DNA from: Pseudomonas defluvii | GTDB lineage: Bacteria > Pseudomonadota > Gammaproteobacteria > Pseudomonadales > Pseudomonadaceae | NCBI RefSeq assembly: GCF_001695625.1 | Contig: NZ_MBPN01000039.1 | Location: 1 to 43,076 of the forward strand | Length of the DNA: 43,076 nt | Direction: 5' to 3' | Part shown: positions 35,077 through 43,000 of the stretch, one piece after another | How positions within the stretch are numbered: the stretch's first letter is position 1 | Layout of the letters: each line of letters begins with the position of its first letter | Notes under the pieces: model-generated | Seen by the model: only the letters and a program-made list of their open reading frames with translations | Told to the model about the DNA's origin: nothing | The model's database searches: none | Translations under genes and position numbers: made by a program

Positions 35077-35811
35077 GTGAATACCAATAAAGCAGGCATC
35101 TCCCGGATTTGGGTCAGTGTGATGGTAGTAGTCAGCCTGGTGCTGAGCGGTTGTGCTGGTACCGGTAGCTCAATGTTGGGTGGAAGCAGCAACGCAGACC
35201 CACGGCTGACCTCCGGCAACGATGCCAAGTTTTTCACCACCTCGGGCTATCAGGCCTGTGCTGTCGCCGCAGCCGGTGGCGTGCTCGCCTGCACCCTGTC
35301 GAACTCGAGCAACAAAGCTACCTGCGCCATCGTCGCCGGCCTTGCCGCGTGTGGCGTGGCCATGGGCGCCAACTACTACCTGGATCAGCGTCGTGCCCAG
35401 TACTCCGACACCAACCAGCGCCTGACGATGATGACCACCGATGTTCAACAGGAAACAGCCAAGGTTGCCGAGCGGACCAACACTCTGCAGCGCGTGATCA
35501 ACGACGACAAGCAACAAATCGCCGCCCTGCAACGCGATATTCAAGCCAAGACGGTTAACAAGGCCAAGGCTCAGCAAGACGTTGCCGCCATCGACAGCAA
35601 CATTGCCTTGATGCGCAAAGACGTAAACAACATGAAAGCCCGTGTCACCGAATTTGAGAAGGTCGCCAAGCTTGAGCGAGAAGGCGGCGCCAACCAGGCT
35701 GAGGTGCAGAAGGTCGAGGCAGAAATTGCCAAGATGAACAACAAGGTCGTTGCCCTGCAGCAGGAGGTCGACGGCCTCTACAGCCAGCGCTCGGCAATTA
35801 CCCTGGGCTAA
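35077..35811 (+). CDS. Coiled-coil lipoprotein of the srf operon
   Basis: 244 residues from a GTG with AAGGA about eight bases upstream. Lipobox LVLSGC places the lipidated cysteine at about residue 26. A short glycine/serine stretch follows, then an alanine/cysteine-rich segment (ACAVAAAGGVLACTLSNSSN, about 58-90) that may be a buried hydrophobic hairpin. A long coiled coil then runs from about 105 to 240 with heptad-like QQETAKVAERTNTLQRVIND. It resembles coiled-coil partners of FtsX-like permeases such as EnvC in layout, not in sequence. Not recognised as a named family. Confidence 0.82.
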   Translation: MNTNKAGISRIWVSVMVVVSLVLSGCAGTGSSMLGGSSNADPRLTSGNDAKFFTTSGYQACAVAAAGGVLACTLSNSSNKATCAIVAGLAACGVAMGANYYLDQRRAQYSDTNQRLTMMTTDVQQETAKVAERTNTLQRVINDDKQQIAALQRDIQAKTVNKAKAQQDVAAIDSNIALMRKDVNNMKARVTEFEKVAKLEREGGANQAEVQKVEAEIAKMNNKVVALQQEVDGLYSQRSAITLG

Positions 35812-35821
35812 GGAGCACGCT

Positions 35822-36325
35822 ATGTACCTACGCCTCAGCCTTTGCATTCTGGCCCTGCTCTCAGTGGCCGGGTGCGCTACTACTGCGTCACAGTGCAATG
35901 CCTCCGACAGCGACGTCAGCATGATCAAGAAGCTCAACTGCGACTACGGCGGTGGTTACAGTGAGCAGGTACGCAACAGCGAGCAGGCCTTGGTCGATGC
36001 CCGTGAGCAGAACCGTCAGTTCAACGACGTGTATGCTCAGCTCAGCGCGCAGCAGACGTCGACCCGCCAGGACCTGGCAACCGTACAACGTCAGCAGGCT
36101 AGCCTGGAAAAGTCGCTTAATGGTCTATTGGCAACGCTCAAGGCCCGGCATGCCAACAAGCGCGACGTGCAACAGCAGATAGCGGGCCTTGAACAGCGGA
36201 TGAAAGCCTCGCAGAACGCCCCTGCCAACACGGCCAACGCCGCCCAGGTCGAGGCCCGCAAGCAAGAGCTGAAAGCTCTGCAGCAGCAGGTCAGTCGCCT
36301 CCAGCTAAGCCTCGGTTACGAGTAA
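35822..36325 (+). CDS. Small coiled-coil lipoprotein of the srf operon
   Basis: 167 residues, AAGGAG seven bases before the ATG. Signal sequence MYLRLSLCILALLSVAGC with the lipobox cysteine at 18. After a short cysteine-bearing stretch (CNASDSDVSMIKKLNCDYGG) almost all of the rest is coiled coil (about 50-165), similar in style to the preceding lipoprotein; the two may have arisen by duplication or may pair. A strong terminator follows. Confidence 0.82.
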   Translation: MYLRLSLCILALLSVAGCATTASQCNASDSDVSMIKKLNCDYGGGYSEQVRNSEQALVDAREQNRQFNDVYAQLSAQQTSTRQDLATVQRQQASLEKSLNGLLATLKARHANKRDVQQQIAGLEQRMKASQNAPANTANAAQVEARKQELKALQQQVSRLQLSLGYE

Positions 36326-36333
36326 GCCTATAA

Positions 36334-36360
36334 CCGGCAGCTTCGGCTGCCGGTCCTTTT
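36334..36360 (+). terminator. Rho-independent terminator or attenuator inside the srf cluster
   Basis: CCGGCAGC-TTCG-GCTGCCGG is a perfect eight-base stem with a UUCG loop closed by C-G, followed by TCCTTTT. It sits nine bases after the lipoprotein stop and only 12 bases before the next ATG, so it probably reduces rather than abolishes expression of the two vWA genes downstream. Confidence 0.85.
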
Positions 36361-36372
36361 CAGGACATCCTC

Positions 36373-37605
36373 ATGCAACGGGTTATCCGTGATGCCAGCA
36401 CGAGCCAGGACGGCTTAGCCTCGCTCGAACACACCGTAGCGATTATCGCCAAGCATTTTCCACCCAGCGTTGCTCACCTCTATGCGGTGCCACGAAAAGG
36501 CGCCGATGGCGCCCGTGAATGGTGGTCGGAACTGACCGGACAGCCACGCCAGTACCGCGAACTCAACGCCGATGAGCAACAGGCGTTGCTGGAGATCTAT
36601 GCGCAGCGCCAAGACGCGGTCACGCAATTGGCCAACGAACTGGAACGTCGCGGCCAGGGCACAGAAGCTAGCGCACTGCGGCGACTGGTAGGGCCACCGA
36701 ACCTCGACAACCTTTACAGCATCAATGGCTACCCGCTGTTGGTGCGCTGGGGTGACCCTGAACCCAGGCCTGCACAAGGCCCTACTCCGCAAGCAGCCGC
36801 ACCAATTGTGCGTCGGCGAACGTGGATCTGGTTGCCTTGGTTCCTGCTGCCATTACTCTTGCTGCTTACGCTACTGCTCGCGCTGTGGATTGGCTGGCCT
36901 TACCTGCAACGTTGGCTGAATACACCCCAGCCGCAGCACTTCGCCTGCGTTAAAGACCCACAGGTACAACCCCCTGAGTTTTCCGTAGTCCTCGATACCT
37001 CCGGCTCAATGCAACTGAGCGTGGATGCCACGCTCGAGGACGAGCAATGGTTTTTCACCCTTGGTCAAGAGGACGGAGCCGACCCTGAGCGCCTGGCCCG
37101 GATAACCCAAGGCCCAATACGCATGGACGTGGCCAAGAGCGCGTTGAGCCAGATGGTGAACGACCTGCACCCGGCCATCGACATGCGCATCGTGACCTTT
37201 GATGGCTGCCGCGCGCCAATCGACCATGGCCAGTTCAGTCTTACCCAACGCCCGGCCTTGATCCAAGGCATTAAAGGCCTCGTGGCCAACGATGGCACTG
37301 CACTCACGGCAAGCCTGGAAAGCGCAGCGCGCACGATGAATGGTCGTGACCGCGACGGGGTAATCGTAATGTTCGTCGATGGTGCAGACGGTTGTGGCCA
37401 AAACGCTTGCGACGTGGCGCAACGTATTGCCCGAGAACAACCACGGTTGCGGGTCAACCTGGTCAACATCAGCAACAACAGCCTGGCCAGTTGCATCGCT
37501 GACAGCACCGGTGGCCGGGTGTATTCAGCGAACAATGCCGTGGAAATGGCGAAGGCCCTGCAAGACGCCAGCCAAGAGGTTTCCGGCAGCGCCAATTGTG
37601 ACTAA
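36373..37605 (+). CDS. Membrane-anchored vWA protein, copy 1
   Basis: 410 residues. The cytosolic N-terminal domain (about 1-128) includes HFPPSVAHLYAVPRKGADGA and ends LDNLYSINGYPLLVRWG. A membrane helix follows (about 149-176, IWLPWFLLPLLLLLTLLLAL). The periplasmic vWA domain (about 200-405) has a complete MIDAS: Asp208-x-Ser-x-Ser in LDTSGSM, a Thr in NDGTALTASLESA, and Asp in VMFVDGADGCG. Cysteines are numerous (FACVKD, FDGCRAP, DGCGQNACD, ASCIAD, NCD) and probably form disulfides. It lies 12 bases after the terminator hairpin. Forms a tandem pair with the next gene. Confidence 0.88.
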   Translation: MQRVIRDASTSQDGLASLEHTVAIIAKHFPPSVAHLYAVPRKGADGAREWWSELTGQPRQYRELNADEQQALLEIYAQRQDAVTQLANELERRGQGTEASALRRLVGPPNLDNLYSINGYPLLVRWGDPEPRPAQGPTPQAAAPIVRRRTWIWLPWFLLPLLLLLTLLLALWIGWPYLQRWLNTPQPQHFACVKDPQVQPPEFSVVLDTSGSMQLSVDATLEDEQWFFTLGQEDGADPERLARITQGPIRMDVAKSALSQMVNDLHPAIDMRIVTFDGCRAPIDHGQFSLTQRPALIQGIKGLVANDGTALTASLESAARTMNGRDRDGVIVMFVDGADGCGQNACDVAQRIAREQPRLRVNLVNISNNSLASCIADSTGGRVYSANNAVEMAKALQDASQEVSGSANCD

Positions 37606-37632
37606 TGCCTGTTGATTGTAAGGAATGAACGT

Positions 37633-38922
37633 ATGCAGCGGGTAACCCGCGATGCCCACGCAAGCCAGGACAGCGCACAGGCTCTGGATCAGACGGTAGC
37701 GTTGATTCACCAGCACTTTCCGCCAACTATTGCTCACCTCTATGCCATACCCCGCCAAGGTAAGGATGGCGCGCTGGAGTGGTGGTCAGCGCTTGCCGGG
37801 CAGCCACACCTCTACGCCACGTTGAACCGTGAACAGCAGGCAGCGCTGTTGATGCGTTATGAAGAACGCCAGACCTCAGTGGGTCACCTGGCCCTGGAGC
37901 TGGAACGGCGGGGTCAGGAGCAGGCGGCCAAGGCTCTGCGCGGCCTGATCGGGGCACCCGACCTCGACAATCTCTACAGCGTCAATGGCGAGCCACTGGT
38001 GGTGCGCTGGGGTCAGCAACCGGCCCCGCTGCAGACTCCCTCTGTAGCTCACAAGCCGAAACCGGCTCCAGTCACTGCACCGACCAAACCTGCGGCCCCG
38101 AAACCGGCCCCGGCACCACGCACGGTGTCTCCACCTCGACGCTGGCTCATGTGGCCCTGGTTACTGGGATTACTGCTACTGGCAGCGCTCTGGTGGATGT
38201 ACGCGTGGTGGCCTTCAATCCACCAATGGTGGGTAGCACCAGGACGCCCTACCTTTGCCTGCGTTCCAGGTACCCCTTCACAGGCCGCCGAGTTTTCCGT
38301 GGTACTCGATACCTCAGGCTCGATGGACAGCCGTATTCGGGTCAAACAAGAAAGTGACCCGTGGTACATCGACCTGCTGCAAAAAGTCCCGCTGCTGGAG
38401 GATTACCTTGCGTCCAAAGGCCCACAACGGATCACGCGTATGGAGGTCGCCAAGAACTCACTCGGCACGTTGGTGGAGAACCTGGACAAAGACATAGACA
38501 TGCGTCTGGTGACGTTCAACGGTTGCCGCGCACCACTGGACCATGGCGTATTCGACCGAGACAAACGTCCACAACTCACAGAGCTGATCCAGAAACTCGA
38601 TGCCAAGGGCGGTACCGGGTTGGGCATCAGCCTTGAAGCGGCAGCCCGGCAGATGAACGGTCGTGACCGCGACGGGGTGATTGTGATGTTTGTCGACGGC
38701 AGCGACAGCTGTGGCCAAAGCGTCTGCAAGGTGTCCCGTCAGATAGCCCAGGCACAGCCGCGACTGCGGATCAATGTCGTCAACATCAGTGCCAGTACGG
38801 GCTCGAACTGCGCGGCCGAAAATACCGGCGGCCGTGTCTACACAGCCAATGATGCGGCAGCCGTGGCTGCAGCACTGCAAGAAGCCAGCCTGGAAGTGTC
38901 GAGTGGCGTACGTTGTGAATGA
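37633..38922 (+). CDS. Membrane-anchored vWA protein, copy 2
   Basis: 429 residues, paralogue of the preceding protein along its full length: same opening (MQRVTRDA against MQRVIRDA), the HFPPTIAHLYAIPRQGKDGA block, LDNLYSVNGEPLVVRWG, a Lys/Pro/Ala-rich linker absent from copy 1, a membrane helix (about 169-192), and a periplasmic vWA with MIDAS at Asp226 (LDTSGSM). The MNGRDRDGVIVMFVDG block is identical in the two proteins. Cysteine positions are also kept. AAGGA lies eight bases before the ATG at 37633. It is the last gene of the srf cluster. Confidence 0.88.
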   Translation: MQRVTRDAHASQDSAQALDQTVALIHQHFPPTIAHLYAIPRQGKDGALEWWSALAGQPHLYATLNREQQAALLMRYEERQTSVGHLALELERRGQEQAAKALRGLIGAPDLDNLYSVNGEPLVVRWGQQPAPLQTPSVAHKPKPAPVTAPTKPAAPKPAPAPRTVSPPRRWLMWPWLLGLLLLAALWWMYAWWPSIHQWWVAPGRPTFACVPGTPSQAAEFSVVLDTSGSMDSRIRVKQESDPWYIDLLQKVPLLEDYLASKGPQRITRMEVAKNSLGTLVENLDKDIDMRLVTFNGCRAPLDHGVFDRDKRPQLTELIQKLDAKGGTGLGISLEAAARQMNGRDRDGVIVMFVDGSDSCGQSVCKVSRQIAQAQPRLRINVVNISASTGSNCAAENTGGRVYTANDAAAVAAALQEASLEVSSGVRCE

Positions 38923-39061
38923 CCGCCCTGCCGACGATCCGAACTTTACGCCAATGACGCTTTTCAATCGGACCAATGCCGCTTTCAACCTTGCCCTGTG
39001 GTGATTACTGCACGATTCTTTAGCTATCGATCGTCACTACCACCACTTGGCAGGACTCCCT

Positions 39062-39502
39062 ATGAAAACCGTGGCACAGCTCCTGAAATTGAAGTCCCAG
39101 CAGCATCAGCAGGTTCACACTATTGCCCCTGACCAGATGGTGCTTGATGCGCTGCGGGTGATGGCTGAAAAGAACGTCGGTGCCTTGCCCGTCGTTGAAG
39201 GCGGCAAAGTGGTCGGCGTAATCAGTGAACGCGACTATGCGCGCAAGATGGTACTGAAGGGGCGTTCATCGGTGGGCACACCGGTCAGCGCAATCATGAG
39301 TGCGCCCGTGATTACGGTAGGGCCGCATCAGAACATCGATACCTGCATGAGCATGATGACCGACGGCCACCTGCGTCACCTGCCGGTAGTGGAGAACGGT
39401 GAGCTGCTGGGCCTGTTGTCGATTGGCGACCTGGTCAAGGCAGCCATTGCGGAACAAGCAGACCTCATCCAGCAACTGGAACACTATATTCGCGGAGACT
39501 GA
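39062..39502 (+). CDS. Two-CBS-domain protein
   Basis: 146 residues made almost wholly of two CBS motifs (about 15-65, VLDALRVMAEKNVGALPVVE, and 78-130, TCMSMMTDGHLRHLPVVENG), forming one Bateman module that usually binds adenine nucleotides. No catalytic domain is attached. AGGA lies seven bases before the ATG at 39062. It is separated from the srf cluster by about 140 bases, so it is probably its own unit. Common as a stand-alone gene in Pseudomonas; target unknown. Confidence 0.92.
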   Translation: MKTVAQLLKLKSQQHQQVHTIAPDQMVLDALRVMAEKNVGALPVVEGGKVVGVISERDYARKMVLKGRSSVGTPVSAIMSAPVITVGPHQNIDTCMSMMTDGHLRHLPVVENGELLGLLSIGDLVKAAIAEQADLIQQLEHYIRGD

Positions 39503-39507
39503 AGCCG

Positions 39508-39530
39508 AGGGCTGATTTCAGATCAGCCCT
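39508..39530. terminator. Bidirectional hairpin between convergent genes
   Basis: AGGGCTGAT-TTCAG-ATCAGCCCT is a perfect nine-base stem between the CBS gene and the convergent small gene, and it includes the last codons of the latter. No T-tract, so its efficiency is unsure. Confidence 0.5.
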
Positions 39531-39865
39531 GCACCGTCGTCTTCATCGTCGACCAACAGGCGGGTCAGGCCTCCCAGGGCGATACGTGCCTGGGAGCGCC
39601 CAAGCAGCTTGCCTTGGGCGCCTTCTGGCAAGTCGGTGATGCTGATCAGCCCTTTGCGGGTCAGCACATCGATCAAGTCTTCCAGTACCCGGATCATGTC
39701 CAGGTCGCTTTGCTTGAGTTGCTGAAGGCTGCCTTCCAGCACGTCGTCAGCAAACCACTTCTGAATTTCCGCGTTGTCGGCTGGCAAGGTTTCCGTAGCG
39801 TCGGCATAAGCTGCAGCTTCTACCCGGAGCAATTGGCCCTGTGCATCGCGTTGCACGTAGAACAT
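39518..39865 (-). CDS. Conserved Pseudomonas hypothetical protein
   Basis: 115 residues, starting MFYVQRDAQGQLLRVEAAAY. Mostly helical and acidic: PADNAEIQKWFADDVLEGSL, then a helix LKQSDLDMIRVLEDLIDVLT and ISITDLPEGAQGKLLGRSQA. Soluble. I recall close homologues carrying an automatic 'tryptophan synthase subunit beta like' label, but nothing in the sequence supports such an activity. It lies about 160 bases downstream of the adhesin gene on the same strand. Confidence 0.8.
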   Translation of the reverse strand: MFYVQRDAQGQLLRVEAAAYADATETLPADNAEIQKWFADDVLEGSLQQLKQSDLDMIRVLEDLIDVLTRKGLISITDLPEGAQGKLLGRSQARIALGGLTRLLVDDEDDGAGLI

Positions 39866-39985
39866 GGGGTACCCCTCGTGTGTGTCAGTCCATATCCGCC
39901 ATCAGCAGCATAGGCCAAGCCCGCCGAGCAGTAGCGCCCGGCGCGCCAGTATGCGCCGCGAAGACAGTATAGGGAAAGGCCCGAG

Positions 39986-40018
39986 GCCAGCGGCAACCCG
40001 GGTAGGGCTGCCGCTGGC
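39986..40018 (-). terminator. Hairpin downstream of the adhesin gene
   Basis: GCCAGCGGCA (39986-39995) and TGCCGCTGGC (40009-40018) form a perfect ten-base stem with a 13-base loop, eight bases after the adhesin stop. The minus strand continues with a modest pyrimidine run (CCTTTCCC), consistent with a terminator for the adhesin transcript. Confidence 0.6.
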
Positions 40019-40025
40019 ACAGGCA

Positions 40026-43000
40026 TTAGCTGTTGGAGTGATCGATCTTGATGGTCGGGTCTGCGCCGGAGATCAACGAGTTGATCGTGGTATTCGACCA
40101 GTTCACCCCATCGAGCTTGATGGTGACATCAGCGTTGGCCAAGTTACCGGCGTCATTGAGCTTGCCTTCGGAACTGACCTGCAGCGTAGAAACGCCATCG
40201 ACAGTGGTGATTTTCAGGTAATTGTCGATAGTACTGGCCTTCTCGCCCTGAAGCAGATCGCTCAGGTCAAGACGGTCGCCTTCGACAGGCTTGAAGTCCT
40301 TGACCACATCATGGCCCGTCTCGCCGGCTTTCCATACAAAGATATCGGCGCCGCTGCTTCCCATCAGGAGATCATTACCATAGCCTCCGGACACCGTGTG
40401 GTTGTCACTCTGGGTGAAGAGGATACTCTCGTTATCACTGCCCAGCAGCGACAGCGTTGCAGCCTGCGACACCGGAGCCCCTGGACCCGTTGCATCAATC
40501 GTGATGTTCAAATGCGCCGAATCCGTATCACCATCGGCCTGGGTCAGTTTGTACTCGAACTGATCCGTGTGCCCCACATTGTCCTTGTTGTTAACCGGTG
40601 TATAGGTATAGGAGCCATCGCTCTTTATGACCAAATCACCATAGCTACCCGTAACTGTGGTACCCCCTACCGGGACATCTACCCAAGTGCCATTGACCTT
40701 GACCGACAAGGTTGAGGTTTCGCCGCTGGCACCCCAAAGGTCGTTTGCCTGCACCGAGCCGGTGACCGGTGTTGCTGACCACTCGATACTCGTAGCACCC
40801 GGCACATTGACTTTGAAGTTGTCGAATATCACCGTGGCCAGTTTGCTGAAGGAATTCCCACTACCGTCATGCACGTCAAGGAGTATCCGATACAGGGTGT
40901 TGGCATCCAGTGCACCGGTAGTAACCGTTCCCGTCGAGGAGTAGATGGATTGGCTCTGCACGGAGGACCAGTTGTTACCACCATCCGTACTCTTGAAGAG
41001 CGTCCATGTTGCAGTATCACCGTTATTGAAGTAGCTGGTGCTGGTCGAGAACGACAACGTTTCGCCAGCAACCGCGCCCGTCTTGTAGGTTGGCGTCAGC
41101 GCTTGGGCATCGCCGGGGGCACTGCCGTTAGTATCCGTCAGTGTCAAGTCACTGTAATAGTTGTCGCGTACTGCATCCAGACTAATGTTGCTGTTGATGG
41201 ACGTGGACTGCCAATTGTTAAGTGACGCCTTCAGAACATCATTGCTCGACAGGTCTGTCAGGTTCTGATCAACAATATTGGTGAACTTCCACTGATTGGA
41301 TTCGCCACTGGAGAAATTCGCCAACGTTGTGGTCGTATCCGCTGCGGCGACTGTCTTCGATACCAACGTAGCCGTTACATTGTCATCGGTGGCAATCGGA
41401 TCGCTACGATCATTGACTGTCAGCGTCAACGTCGAAGAGGCTGTCGCGCCATTGGCATCCTTCAAGGTGACATTCAGTACGGCCTGAAGGGACGTAGGGG
41501 TATCGAAATTGTCTTTCCCGCTAAAGGTGTAGGTGCCATCTGCCTTAATGATCACCTTACCGACATTACCAAGGTCAATCGTCTTCACGTCGTTGGCATT
41601 GGAGAACGTGTAGGTCACATTATTGAACTCAACGGACACCAGCTTCCAACCATCCGCTGCCCAACCGGCAGTACCACCGGTGTCATTACCGGTGACATCA
41701 CCCGATGCAACGCTGCCGCCGGCACTGGTCACCAATGCGTTAGTCAAGTCGCTGAGTGTGGTGTCCACCACCAGCACGTGGTTGTCATTCGCCCCACTAG
41801 TGATCGTGCCGGTTTTCTCGCCAGGCTGCCAGGCAATCGGTTCCAGATAGTTCTTGTCGCTATTGCTCAAGCCACCAAAGCCCACCGCAAAGGAGTCACT
41901 GAACCCTTTGTTTTCAAGGAAGTTGATCCAGGTGGACTCAGGCGCCGCCCCATCGTTGGGCACGCCATCCGACATGAAGATGCTAACCAGCTTGCCGCCA
42001 CCCGCAGGAGGTGCCGTGAAATTATTGATTACAGTCGTCAGTGCATCGTTGTAGTCGGTACTGCCAGTTGCCTGCATCTTGTTGATCGCAGCCATGGCGT
42101 CGTCAAGATTGGTGAACCAACCGCCATCTTTGCCCGAGCTATGGAACGTCGCGCTGCTGGAAAACGAGACAATGAACACCGAGTGCACAGCGCCAGATGC
42201 GAAGAGGTTCTGAACCGCAACCTTTAGCATTTCCATACGCGAGGTGAATGGGCCCGAACCGTCAGGGTCGCTGCCATTCTGTCCATTGCGCGCAGGCCCC
42301 ATACTGCCAGAGCGGTCAAGAACCAGAACCACATCGCTACCGCCAGCCGTTCCGCTTTCCAGGATAGACGCGCTATCGCCGGTGACGGTTGGACCCTGGT
42401 CATTGTCGAGGATGGTGCCGGTGGCCGTATTCTGACTGCCGACTGCGACACTCTCAAACACGCTATTAGTGTCCGTCACACCCTTAATGGTGGCGGTCAA
42501 CGATTCGCTGTTTTCAATCTTGGTGTCGTCAACGGTCTGTACTGGGAACGTAACGCTACTTGAACCACCGCCGATAGTCACACTGGTTGGCAGCGAGCCA
42601 TTCACATCACCAGCGTCCGCAGTACCGCTCCAATCCAGGCTCACGGATACCGACTTACCACTTGGAACTGTTACGGCATTACCGTCCTTGTCTACCAGCT
42701 CAACCTTATAGGTCAGCACACCGCCCTCGGTGACGGAGCCTGCTCCAGCAAGGCTGATCTTGGCGAAGACTGTATCGATCGTGTCAGCAACGGTGGCTGT
42801 TGTGCTAGCACCGGCCAGGCTGACGCCCTCGAAGTTACCGCCGTTCACCGCGGTAACGGTTGCGGTCAGGTTGCTGGCGTCGGTGTAGACGTCTTCAACG
42901 TTGGTGTTCGGAACAGACAAGGTGCCTTTACCGCTGGCATCCACGTTCACGGTGTAGTCCGTGCCGCCGACGTTGACGGTCAGGGTAGTAGTGCCCTGCG

